37,875 nt of DNA from Burkholderiales bacterium (lineage in GTDB: Bacteria; Pseudomonadota; Gammaproteobacteria; Burkholderiales; Burkholderiaceae_C). Made by a program: the position numbers and the translations under genes. The notes below the pieces were generated by a model. It did no database searches and was not told the origin of the DNA. It saw only the letters and a program-made list of their open reading frames with translations. Numbering within the stretch: position 1 is the first letter of the stretch; each line of letters starts with the position of its first letter. The stretch spans positions 1-37,875 of the forward strand of contig JANYEE010000252.1 in NCBI GenBank assembly GCA_025363275.1. The letters run 5' to 3'. Shown here one piece after another: positions 25,145 to 32,116 of this stretch.

Positions 25145-26323
25145 TCACTTGCCCGCTGGCGCAGATGCAGCCGCAGTTGGGCTTGCTACAGAATTCATAG
25201 CTGGAGCGGCAGGTTTTACCTGGACCACAGCCGCTTTATCCTTATAAATGGTGACTTTTTGGCCCGGGGAGAGCACATGCACGCCCGCCACCACCACCTG
25301 CATGCCAGGCTGCAGGCCCGAGGCCACCACCACGTCGTTGCCATCGGCCGTGGCAATCACCACGGGCTGCAGTTTCACGGTCATGGTGGCGGTGTCCAGC
25401 ACCCACACGGAAGAGTTCTGTCCATCCTGGCGAAAAGCGCTGGTGGGCAGCTTCACGACTTGTACGCCGCTGCGGTCAAATGCTTGCGGAATCACCGACA
25501 CCGTGGTGCCCAGCGCCGGGGTGTCTTTGGCATCCAACGACACTTTCACTGTGAACGTGCGCGTCACCGGGTCGGCACTTGCCGCCACTTCACGGACAAC
25601 ACCTTTGAACAGCGTGTCAGACGACCACATGCGCACATCGGTCGTGGAGCCCACCTTCATCAGCGCCACTTTGTCTTCAGGCACCGCAAAAATCACGTCG
25701 CGCGGGCCATCTTGCGCAATGCGCACCACCGGCGTGCCGGCGCTCACCACTTGACCTGGCTCGGCATCAATAGAAGTGATGACCCCCGCTACATCGGCCA
25801 CCAGGGTGGTGTAGGCCGACTGGTTGCCCTGACCCGCCAACTGCGCTTGGGCTTGGTCCAACTGGGCCTGCGCGGCCTTCAGAGCTGCATCACGGCGCTC
25901 CAGTTCCGCACCGCTGATGAAGTTTTGGTCTTTCAGTGATTTGTAGCGGTTGAAATCGGCCAATGCCAAATCACGGTTAGTCTTTGCGGCAGCGGTTTGG
26001 GCTGAAGCTGCCTGGGCCGCCAGCTTGTAATCCTGGGGGTCAAGTTGGGCCAGAACATCGCCGGCCTTGACGCGTTTGCCCAGCTCGGCCTGGCGGCGAA
26101 TGATCTTTCCAGCAACGCGAAAACCCAAGCGCGATTCCACGCGGGGGCGTACTTCACCGGCAAATTCCGCACCCGACTTGATACTATCCAAGCCCACAGT
26201 GGTTACTTTGACAGCCCGAATGGGCTCCTCAGGCGGGGCTGGCTTGGAGCATGCAGTCAGAAGCAATGCCGTGGCCAAAATAGCCGCCGTGGGGGAGAAC
26301 GTATGGATCATGGAAAAACTCAT
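25145..26323 (-). CDS. RND efflux periplasmic adaptor lipoprotein
   Basis: This 392-residue membrane-fusion protein links the pump to an outer-membrane channel. The signal peptide ends in the lipobox LLTAC (cysteine about residue 25), so it is an inner-membrane-anchored lipoprotein. The barrel-sandwich half motifs are GRVESRLGFRVAGKIIRR-like (PRVESRLGFRVAG) and VKAGDVLAQLDPQDYKLA. A coiled-coil hairpin rich in Ala/Gln lies between them (about 95-165), and the beta-barrel follows. The start ATG 26323 has no clear ribosome site; ATG 26311 is an alternative. The last 25 residues (Ala/Pro-rich) are encoded by a copy of the dispersed repeat, which has probably replaced or extended the original C-terminus. 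Confidence 0.92.
   Translation of the reverse strand: MSFSMIHTFSPTAAILATALLLTACSKPAPPEEPIRAVKVTTVGLDSIKSGAEFAGEVRPRVESRLGFRVAGKIIRRQAELGKRVKAGDVLAQLDPQDYKLAAQAASAQTAAAKTNRDLALADFNRYKSLKDQNFISGAELERRDAALKAAQAQLDQAQAQLAGQGNQSAYTTLVADVAGVITSIDAEPGQVVSAGTPVVRIAQDGPRDVIFAVPEDKVALMKVGSTTDVRMWSSDTLFKGVVREVAASADPVTRTFTVKVSLDAKDTPALGTTVSVIPQAFDRSGVQVVKLPTSAFRQDGQNSSVWVLDTATMTVKLQPVVIATADGNDVVVASGLQPGMQVVVAGVHVLSPGQKVTIYKDKAAVVQVKPAAPAMNSVASPTAAASAPAGK
25185..25231 (+). repeat. GCTAY repeat copy G, inside the adaptor gene
   Basis: On the plus strand it reads GCTACAGAATTCATAGCT, then GGCAGGTTTTACCTGG, in the same register as copies B and D. It is translated on the minus strand as part of the adaptor's C-terminal tail. 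Confidence 0.62.
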
Positions 26324-26358
26324 CGAGACAGGGGTTGATGGATATCAAACATTCCAGC

Positions 26359-26378
26359 TACTGACTGGCTGGTTAGTA
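26359..26378. promoter_or_regulatory. TetR-type palindromic operator in the pump promoter region
   Basis: TACTGAC-N6-GTTAGTA is a 20-base palindrome with one mismatch in 7-bp arms. It sits 36 bases before the adaptor start and 48 bases before the divergent hpnC start. Operators of this size and look are typical for TetR-family repressors of RND pumps. No TetR gene is in the window. Confidence 0.55.
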
Positions 26379-26425
26379 ATTTAGGGTAAACACTGACTTT
26401 TGTCAAGCACAGGCAAAATCCAAGC

Positions 26426-27280
26426 ATGCAGTCTCCCGCGCCTATTGCCCACTATGAGAATTTCCCGGTCGTATCTGTCTTGTGCCCGGCCCACTTGCGC
26501 GCGCCCATTGCCGCCATTTATCACTTTGCCCGCACGGCAGACGACATTGCCGACGAAGGCGACGCCTCAGCAGACGAGCGTTTGGCGGATTTAACGGCGT
26601 ACCGGGCGGATCTTCATCACGCCGCCGCCGGCTTGAACGTCAGCGTGCGCTGGCCCCCGATCTTTGCCCCCTTGGCCGCCACCATCCGCCAACACCAATT
26701 GCCCGTGCAGCTATTGGACGATTTGATCGACGCCTTTGTGCAAGACACCCGCAAGACGGCGGAAGGCTCTGGCTACGCCAACGACGCAGAGCTGCTCGAC
26801 TACTGTCGCCGCTCTGCCAACCCGATAGGCCGCCTGCTGCTGCACCTGTATGGCGTGAACGACGACTTGGCCCTGCAACGCAGTGATGCCATTTGCTCCG
26901 CTTTGCAGTTGATCAACTTTTGGCAGGACCTGAGCCTGGACCTGCCTCGCAGGCGCTACTACCTGCCCACCAACGCACTGGCGCAGTGGAAACTGAGCCA
27001 GGCCGACCTGCAAACCTTTACCCGTACTGGTTTGCAATCGGAGAGTGCTACACAATTGATAGCTTCACAGGCAGGTTCTGCGCGGGCCCTGATGCTATTT
27101 GGCTCCCAATTAGTCCACCAAGTGCCAGGACGGGCCGGCTGGGAACTGCGCTTGGTAGTGCAAGGCGGTTTGCGCATCCTCGACCGTATTGCAGCACTGA
27201 ACTACGCCACGCTGACGCAACGCCCCACGCTGCGCAAGTGGGACTATGCGGTGATGGTGTGGCGGGCGATTTGGATGTAG
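26426..27280 (+). CDS. hpnC: Squalene biosynthesis protein HpnC (hydroxysqualene synthase)
   Basis: HpnC converts presqualene diphosphate to hydroxysqualene in the three-step HpnC/D/E route from farnesyl diphosphate to squalene, used for hopanoids. The 284-residue all-helical prenyl synthase has the first acidic motif YHFARTADDIADEG (about residues 31-44) and the second NFWQDLSLDLPRRRYYLP (about 163-180). It is divergent from the efflux operon with 102 bases between. Normally it sits directly upstream of hpnD, but here about 4.8 kb of other genes lie between them. A copy of the dispersed repeat is read in frame near residues 208-224. Confidence 0.9.
   Translation: MQSPAPIAHYENFPVVSVLCPAHLRAPIAAIYHFARTADDIADEGDASADERLADLTAYRADLHHAAAGLNVSVRWPPIFAPLAATIRQHQLPVQLLDDLIDAFVQDTRKTAEGSGYANDAELLDYCRRSANPIGRLLLHLYGVNDDLALQRSDAICSALQLINFWQDLSLDLPRRRYYLPTNALAQWKLSQADLQTFTRTGLQSESATQLIASQAGSARALMLFGSQLVHQVPGRAGWELRLVVQGGLRILDRIAALNYATLTQRPTLRKWDYAVMVWRAIWM
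27047..27093 (+). repeat. GCTAY repeat copy D, inside hpnC
   Basis: It reads GCTACACAATTGATAGCT then GGCAGGTTCTGCGCGGGCC. The first half is a near match to copies B and G at every aligned position; the 3' half is diverged, as expected if selected for coding. It encodes about SATQLIASQAGSARALM. Confidence 0.55.
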
Positions 27281-27435
27281 CGCCAGGATTTGTGTGCCAG
27301 TGCACAGTGCGAGTCGATTAAAAGGGAAAAACTCTGTACGAACTCAGCACAAAGCTACGCAGTGATTACCATAGACAGCATTGATAGATAAACTTTTCGA
27401 TCCACTATGTCCCAATTTCTGTGAGGTAGGAACCC

Positions 27436-28416
27436 TTGCCGCTTTTCTCAATCCGTAAATCCACGACCTGTGTCTTGATGGCTCTAGGGGCATGTGCCGC
27501 ACCTTGCGTGCTGGCACAAGATTCCCCTCAGCCCACTCCAGCGGGTGCGCCGGTCGATGTGGAAGCAACTGTCGAGGCCACGCGGGAGGCAGCCCGCAGC
27601 GCTGCGTTGTGGCTGGCCAGCGGTGTAGATAGCTGGTTTGGAAACAAACCCTTTAGCGAGGGTGGCGAGGTCAAGGATGGCCAGCTCAACCTGCGGTTCT
27701 ACAGCCGCCAGGACCAAAAAGCGGACTACTCCGTGACCTTCAACGCACGGTTCAAGCTGCCCAATCTGGAGTCGCGCACCTATCTGTTCACTGGGCGTGA
27801 CAACGCGGCTGCCGTCGTGACCGATCGGCCGTCAACCTTTGCCACCCGGCAGCGATTGTTGCAGCCGGAATCCACGCAAGACACCGCGTTTTTTGCTGGA
27901 CTGGGGCGCACATTGGGCGACTCCGTGGATGCGCGCATTGGATTCCAGGGCGGGCTGAAACTGTACGCTCAGGGCCGCTTCCGCAAGGAATGGCGAACTT
28001 CGGCCGACGACACCGCTGAATTTAGCCAAACCGTGTTCGTGACCGCGCAAGACCGGCTCGGGTCGTCCACGGTGGCATCCCTGCAGCACCAGTTTTCTCC
28101 CACTTTGGTGGGTCGCTGGCTCAACGTGGTTGACGTGACGCAAGTTGATCCCAACGTTGAGTGGAATGGAAGCCTGGGTGTCTTCAAGTCTCTGGGGCAA
28201 CAACGCTTGCTGTCACTGGAGCTATTGGCAAGCGCCAAACAGAATACTGGCCTGTCACTTACAGACTACGGATTGCAAATGCGCTGGGAGCAACCCGTGC
28301 TGCACAACCGGCTGACGGGAGAGCTGATCTTTGGCCACTTTTGGCCGCAATCGTTGGTACCCGGTGACCGCTCGACCGCGTGGGCACTGGGCACGGGGGT
28401 CAAAATGAAGTTCTAA
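27436..28416 (+). CDS. Secreted, probable outer-membrane beta-barrel protein, function unknown
   Basis: This 326-residue protein starts at TTG 27436, supported by GAGGTAGGAA about 6 bases upstream. A signal peptide is clear (basic start, hydrophobic core TCVLMALGACAAP, cleavage likely after VLA at residue 27). The mature part has alternating polar/aromatic strands (LNLRFYSRQ, ADYSVTFNARFKL, LKLYAQGRFRKEW, TGELIFGHFWP) and ends GTGVKMKF. A terminal Phe is the usual signal for outer-membrane barrel assembly. I do not recognise the family; porin-like or lipid-transfer roles are possible. The next gene starts 50 bases later on the same strand and is probably cotranscribed. Confidence 0.72.
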   Translation: MPLFSIRKSTTCVLMALGACAAPCVLAQDSPQPTPAGAPVDVEATVEATREAARSAALWLASGVDSWFGNKPFSEGGEVKDGQLNLRFYSRQDQKADYSVTFNARFKLPNLESRTYLFTGRDNAAAVVTDRPSTFATRQRLLQPESTQDTAFFAGLGRTLGDSVDARIGFQGGLKLYAQGRFRKEWRTSADDTAEFSQTVFVTAQDRLGSSTVASLQHQFSPTLVGRWLNVVDVTQVDPNVEWNGSLGVFKSLGQQRLLSLELLASAKQNTGLSLTDYGLQMRWEQPVLHNRLTGELIFGHFWPQSLVPGDRSTAWALGTGVKMKF

Positions 28417-28466
28417 GATCGGCGATTGCTGATCTTCGCCGTTCTTCACTTTCCTTGGATTTCCCT

Positions 28467-29060
28467 ATGTTTGGTCGGATCACGTGGCCCATGGCCGCTG
28501 CTTTTTTTACATTGACTTTGGTCCCGCAAAGCCCAGCGCACGCGCAGGAGCGGGACGTCCGCAATGCGGTGGAGTCGGTGGCCGGCATTTACAGCAGCAT
28601 CTATTTACATGAGGCGGGCCACGCACTAGCGGCCAAGGTATTCGGCGCGACGGATGTGGTGATTGAAGTGCCGCGCAAGGGCTCCTTCATGAATGGCGGC
28701 ACGACGGCGCAGTTTCCGGCCCCACTCAGTCCTGCGCAGCGCCAAATATTCGCAGCCTCTGGTCTGCTGGCAGCCAACCTGGCAGGTGAGTTCGTGCTGC
28801 AACAGCCCGGGCTGCATGCCTCGCCCTATGCGCAGTCGATTCTGGGAACATCGGTGTTCTCCAACGTCATCCATGTCACCCAGTACTACACGCGGATTCG
28901 CGGTGTGAAGGGCTGGGCGGGCAATGACATTGACCAATACGAACTAGCAGGTGGCAACCCCCATGCGTTCTCCGCCGCGTTGGTGGCCTATTCGCTGTGG
29001 ACCCTGCAGCGTATGCAAAAGCGCGACGTGCCGCTGTTCTTCGTCAGCCTGCGCTTCTAG
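28467..29060 (+). CDS. Signal-peptide protein with HEAGH zinc-protease-like motif, function unknown
   Basis: This 197-residue protein from ATG 28467 has a signal peptide (ITWPMAAAFFTLTLVPQSPAHA, cleavage near residue 26). It has HEAGH at residues 48-52 in the context SSIYLHEAGHALAAKVFG. HExxH with this context is typical of membrane zinc metalloproteases such as M50 site-2 proteases. A candidate third ligand lies in NDIDQYE (about 158-164). Two hydrophobic stretches (about 92-108 and 170-184) could be helices. It is short for an M50 protease and the export signal is unusual for one, so the enzyme class is uncertain. It ends FFVSLRF. It is paired with the upstream barrel-like gene. Confidence 0.68.
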   Translation: MFGRITWPMAAAFFTLTLVPQSPAHAQERDVRNAVESVAGIYSSIYLHEAGHALAAKVFGATDVVIEVPRKGSFMNGGTTAQFPAPLSPAQRQIFAASGLLAANLAGEFVLQQPGLHASPYAQSILGTSVFSNVIHVTQYYTRIRGVKGWAGNDIDQYELAGGNPHAFSAALVAYSLWTLQRMQKRDVPLFFVSLRF

Positions 29061-29089
29061 CGCCTCAAAACTGCAAATTTCTGGTCATT

Positions 29090-29140
29090 TAGGGCTGTGG
29101 CCTAGGTGTTTATTGCCTTGGCAGCTATTGAATTCATAGC
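29090..29140 (-). repeat. GCTAY repeat copy E
   Basis: On the minus strand it reads GCTATGAATTCAATAGCT, then GGCAATAAACACCTAGGCC and AGCCCT. It lies in the gap between the HEAGH gene and the HD gene and follows the HEAGH stop by about 30 bases. Confidence 0.58.
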
Positions 29141-29223
29141 ACCAGAGGCGCGTGAGCGACAGCTCAGATCCCCACCTTTTAGACTGCTGCTCTATAGTTT
29201 CCGCCACACCCTAAGGAAGCCCC

Positions 29224-29802
29224 ATGAACGACCGCGCGCAATTCACCCGGATGGACCAAAGTACCCAGCAGGACTGGGCACTGATCGTGCCCGAGGCCAT
29301 GAAGATGGCCCGCAGCCTGCCCGACCGTGTGCTGGAACACCTGAAGCTTTTAGATGGCGACTACGGCGGCTTCCCGGTGGACCGGCTCACCCACAGCCTG
29401 CAAACCGCCACGCTGGCCATGAAAGCCGGGCGCGATGAGGAATACATCGTCTGCGCCCTGCTGCACGACATTGGCGACACCCTGGGCAGCTACAACCACC
29501 CGGACATTGCGGCGGCCATCCTCAAGCCCTTTGTCAGCGAAGCCAACCACTGGATGATCCAAAACCACGGCATCTTTCAGGGCTACAACTTCTTTCACCA
29601 CATCGGCCTGAACCGGGACATGCGCGACATGTTTGCGTCCCACCCGCACTACGAACGCACAGCGGAATTCATCGCGCTCTATGACAACCCGGCGTTTGAC
29701 CCCCAGGCCGAGACTTTTCCACTAAGTACCTTTGAGCCGCTGGTTCGGCGGCTGATGGCTGCGCCCAAGAACAGTGTTTATAAGGCGGCGTTGGAGGCGT
29801 AG
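29224..29802 (+). CDS. HD-domain protein (PhnZ-like spacing), possible di-iron oxygenase or phosphohydrolase
   Basis: This 192-residue single-domain HD protein has H57, then H81-D82 (CALLHDIGD), H92 (NHPDI), H115 (QNHGIF) and D154 (LYDNPAF). Y47 lies 10 residues before H57, and H57 lies 24 before H81. As I recall, this matches the Y-x9-H-x23-HD spacing of PhnZ/TmpB mixed-valent di-iron oxygenases. The Glu that PhnZ has 3 residues after the Tyr is Phe here. A good ribosome site (AAGGAAG) precedes the ATG. No phosphonate genes are nearby, so the substrate is open and an ordinary HD phosphohydrolase remains possible. Confidence 0.8.
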   Translation: MNDRAQFTRMDQSTQQDWALIVPEAMKMARSLPDRVLEHLKLLDGDYGGFPVDRLTHSLQTATLAMKAGRDEEYIVCALLHDIGDTLGSYNHPDIAAAILKPFVSEANHWMIQNHGIFQGYNFFHHIGLNRDMRDMFASHPHYERTAEFIALYDNPAFDPQAETFPLSTFEPLVRRLMAAPKNSVYKAALEA

Positions 29803-29815
29803 GGGGCGAGCCGCG

Positions 29816-30220
29816 CTAATCCGAATGCTTGAAAGGGTTTCGGATCTCTAACCCATCGATCGACATGCCGCTTTGCATGTCCTCAGACAGCAGCAGGGGC
29901 GCACCAGAAAGCATCGCACTGGCCACTATGTTCGCGTCATAGAACGACAGCCGAAAGCGCTTGGCAACGTCCACCGCTTTTTCATGCGACGCAAGCGTTA
30001 GCGGCAGTACCTCACACGCAGCCTTCACGGCCATCAGCAAGGCATCAATTTCCTGCCATGGCATCTTCAGCTTTCGGTGGCAAACCGATGTCACTTCATT
30101 GAGCACCTGCACGCTGATGAAGCCCCCCGCCTCCAGCACAGTTTGCGCCCGGTCGGCCTTGGCCACGTCACCCGACAAAAGATACAAAACGACATTGCTA
30201 TCGAGAAAAGGCTTGCTCAC
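29816..30220 (-). CDS. PIN-domain toxin (VapC-like)
   Basis: This 134-residue PIN nuclease has the acidic residues D7 (FLDSNV), E42 (VLNEVTS), D95 (FYDANIV) and E113/D114 (LLSEDM), which would bind Mg/Mn. VapC-type toxins cut specific tRNA or rRNA loops. The ATG overlaps the antitoxin stop (ATGA at 30217-30220), as usual for toxin-antitoxin pairs. The target RNA is unknown. Confidence 0.88.
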   Translation of the reverse strand: MSKPFLDSNVVLYLLSGDVAKADRAQTVLEAGGFISVQVLNEVTSVCHRKLKMPWQEIDALLMAVKAACEVLPLTLASHEKAVDVAKRFRLSFYDANIVASAMLSGAPLLLSEDMQSGMSIDGLEIRNPFKHSD

Positions 30221-30459
30221 GGCGTGGCGCTTCTGTCGTTGGCTTCCAGCCGATCAAAATGAAAATCAGCCGGCAACCTGCCACGCAACTGGTGCAAGCG
30301 CGCCAGCAAGTCACGCACGGCTGGTTTTTTAACGACTTCAAACGACCGCTCTCCGACCATATGCAGGTCGATTTCTTCGCCTTCTTTAAGATCCAGCGCT
30401 TGGACCAGGGTGGCGGGAAACCTGACCGCTAGTGAATTGCCCCATTTTGAAACTTGCAT
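30217..30459 (-). CDS. AbrB/MazE-type antitoxin
   Basis: This 80-residue protein starts MQVSKWGNSLAVRFPATLVQALDLKEGEEIDL, the swapped-hairpin AbrB DNA-binding fold of VapB/MazE antitoxins. The C-terminus (AVRDLLARLHQLRGRLPADFHFDRLEAN) should wrap the toxin. It precedes and overlaps the PIN gene. Two palindromes upstream are probable autoregulatory operators. Confidence 0.88.
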   Translation of the reverse strand: MQVSKWGNSLAVRFPATLVQALDLKEGEEIDLHMVGERSFEVVKKPAVRDLLARLHQLRGRLPADFHFDRLEANDRSATP

Positions 30460-30466
30460 GATGGCC

Positions 30467-30496
30467 TTTATCTAGATAAACATACTTGCAATGTAT
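30467..30496. promoter_or_regulatory. Operator palindromes of the toxin-antitoxin pair
   Basis: TTTATCTAGATAAA (30467-30480) is a perfect 14-base palindrome, and ATACTTGCAATGTAT (30482-30496) is an imperfect one with TTGCAA at its centre. They lie 8-37 bases before the antitoxin ATG. Spacing of adjacent half-sites suits two AbrB-type dimers. Confidence 0.65.
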
Positions 30497-30670
30497 ATCA
30501 ATTTGGGCAGGTATTCCACTCCAATACCGCCACCAATTCCCATGCAATAGCGGCCATCTGTTCCGGCTCAATATGGGCTACCGAAGACTTGGGACTGGAT
30601 TCGGCCAGTTTTGTCGCGCTAGTCAGCCTCGAATGAATGCCGGCAATGGGCGTGATGTAATTCGGCAACT

Positions 30671-31197
30671 TCACTGCCAGGTTTTGACTTCATCCAGCAC
30701 GGCGTCAGTTACCAAGGAAATCAGCGTGGGCCTGCAGGTGGCTTTGAATCTCCCGCACCGTCATGCCCCGTGCGTAGAGCGACAGTATCTTGTCGTCAAA
30801 GCCGCTCCAGCGGGTCTGGTGCTTGGTAATGATTTGCGGCTCGAACGTGCCAGCGCGGTCGCGGGGGATTTCGATGGGTAGTTCACCAAAGTCACCCTTG
30901 AGGGTTTTCTTGCTACGCCCGTTGCGGGTGTTACCGGCTTCGTTTGCCACTAGTTCATTCTTGCCATGACCCAGGTGGTCAGTCAGCTCGGCTTGTAGTG
31001 CGCGCTCAACCAGGGCTTTGATGAGTGGCTTGAGGATGCCGTTTTGGCCAATCAAATCCTCAGGCTTTTTGTAGTCTGCCAGTAGCGCGTCTATCAGTTC
31101 GGTCGGTAATGGTTTCATTTCTACGGTCATCATTGCTCCATGCAAGGCGGCAGTTTCCTGCCAAAAGACCGTTTACACAAAACTTCGTACACCCCCT
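30671..31197 (-). mobile_element. Truncated IS256-family insertion sequence
   Basis: The minus strand from 31145 encodes 146 residues of an IS256-type (mutator) transposase N-terminus (LPTELIDALLADYKKPEDLI…, ELTDHLGHGKNE, NTRNGRSKKTLK, KILSLYARGMTVREI) before a premature stop. Another frame continues with LISLVTDAVLDEVKTWQ to a stop at 30671, showing an internal deletion and frameshift. The DDE catalytic part is gone. Upstream, GGGGGTGTACGAAGTTTTG (read on the minus strand, ending near 31197) looks like the IS256-family terminal repeat. The other end is missing, so the element cannot move by itself. Confidence 0.8.
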
Positions 31198-31294
31198 TCG
31201 CCACCGCTTGCGGGCAAAGCGTTCCACCGCAGCCGCGACCCCCTCGCTCCAAACTTACAATCCCCTGTAGTTCGCCGCTACCTCAAGCGGTTCA

Positions 31295-31378
31295 GTCCAA
31301 CGTGGTTTATCTGCCGAAAGGGGCAACCGTGGTTTCTTCCAGCTTTGCCTCCCGGCAGATAAACGCTAATCGTTAGAT
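31295..31378 (+). other. attC-like integron recombination site
   Basis: The 84-base site begins GTCCAAC, which fits the R'' box RYYYAAC, and ends GTTAGAT, which fits GTTRRRY. Inside, GTTTATCTGCCG (31305-31316) and CGGCAGATAAAC (31353-31364) are perfect 12-bp inverted repeats, as in the folded bottom-strand attC hairpin. The next gene starts 4 bases after the site, as in integron cassettes. The spacers are 3 and 7 bases, slightly uneven. Confidence 0.68.
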
Positions 31379-31381
31379 GCC

Positions 31382-31774
31382 ATGGAAGACACAATGCGTT
31401 TTTCGGTCTTCGTGCTTGTTTCGCTTGTTGCGTTTATCGCCATCCTGCACTTCGTCACACGACGCAGAGCTCAACGCCCTCGATTGGCAATGGTGCTGAT
31501 AGTTGCAGGCATCGTGGTGGTTGGCGGCATGATCTTTGCCAAGTACGGGAATAACGCGGGGCTTCCTTGGTGGATCTACTACACAGTTCCCGCGCTCGCG
31601 ACTCTGCTCCTGCCGCCCTCGGTCTTCAAATTCGCAGGCAAAGAACTGTTGCAGTATCTGGCTCTGGCATTCCTTTCTTCTCCTGTGATCCACATCGTTT
31701 TCTCGTTCTTGTTCGATTGGCACGAGTACATGCCTTTTATCCAGGTTCCATCTCTGCAGTCGCTGCTGAGCTAG
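31382..31774 (+). CDS. Small four-helix membrane protein in an integron-type cassette
   Basis: This 130-residue protein starts directly behind the attC-like site. It is almost wholly hydrophobic, with four predicted helices (about residues 6-25, 35-54, 62-80 and 89-112) separated by short loops such as TRRRAQRPRLA, which by the positive-inside rule is cytoplasmic. I recognise no family. The start is ATG 31382; ATG 31394 is an alternative. The position between two attC-like sites indicates a mobile gene cassette. Confidence 0.65.
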   Translation: MEDTMRFSVFVLVSLVAFIAILHFVTRRRAQRPRLAMVLIVAGIVVVGGMIFAKYGNNAGLPWWIYYTVPALATLLLPPSVFKFAGKELLQYLALAFLSSPVIHIVFSFLFDWHEYMPFIQVPSLQSLLS

Positions 31775-31787
31775 TTCCCCGACTGGC

Positions 31788-31874
31788 ATCTAACTCAGGC
31801 GTTAAAGCTGCACTTTCAGCGACTGCTTTGGAGCGCCTAGAAGTTCGGCTTTGGTCCTGCTGACGCCGTTCACT
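31788..31874 (+). other. Degenerate second attC-like site
   Basis: GCATCTAAC (ATCTAAC fits RYYYAAC) is followed by TCAGGCGTTAAAGC, close to the left half of classic cassette attC sites. About 70 bases later GCTGACGCCGTTCACT can pair with it (GGCGT…AGC with GCT…ACGCC). The right box GTTCACT keeps the GTT but violates GTTRRRY, so the site is probably decayed. Confidence 0.45.
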
Positions 31875-31885
31875 GGAGTGATCAA

Positions 31886-32116
31886 ATGCGCCGTTCTTAC
31901 CGGCTAAGTCGCGGAGCGAATTGGTTGCTGTTGGTGGAATTTGCAACTACTCGGGCTCGGATCGGGGCAATTGCTCGCGTTTCAGTACGCTGCTTTGGTG
32001 TAACGAAAGCGTACCTTGGAGCAAGATTCGATAGAGGACCACTCAGTTGGAGTGGTTCTGAGTGCGCGAAATATTCACCTCTCAGCCATCCCCAAACTAC
32101 CCCCCAGACGATGTAA
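31886..32116 (+). CDS. Possible second cassette ORF, hypothetical
   Basis: A 76-codon ORF begins 11 bases after the second attC-like site, with GGAGTGATCAAA before the ATG. It is basic and Arg-rich (MRRSYRLSRGANWLLLVEFATTRAR split at ANW) and ends 11 bases before hpnD. I recognise nothing in it. Position behind an attC supports it; lack of similarity and a length reached by chance argue against it. Confidence 0.3.
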   Translation: MRRSYRLSRGANWLLLVEFATTRARIGAIARVSVRCFGVTKAYLGARFDRGPLSWSGSECAKYSPLSHPQTTPQTM

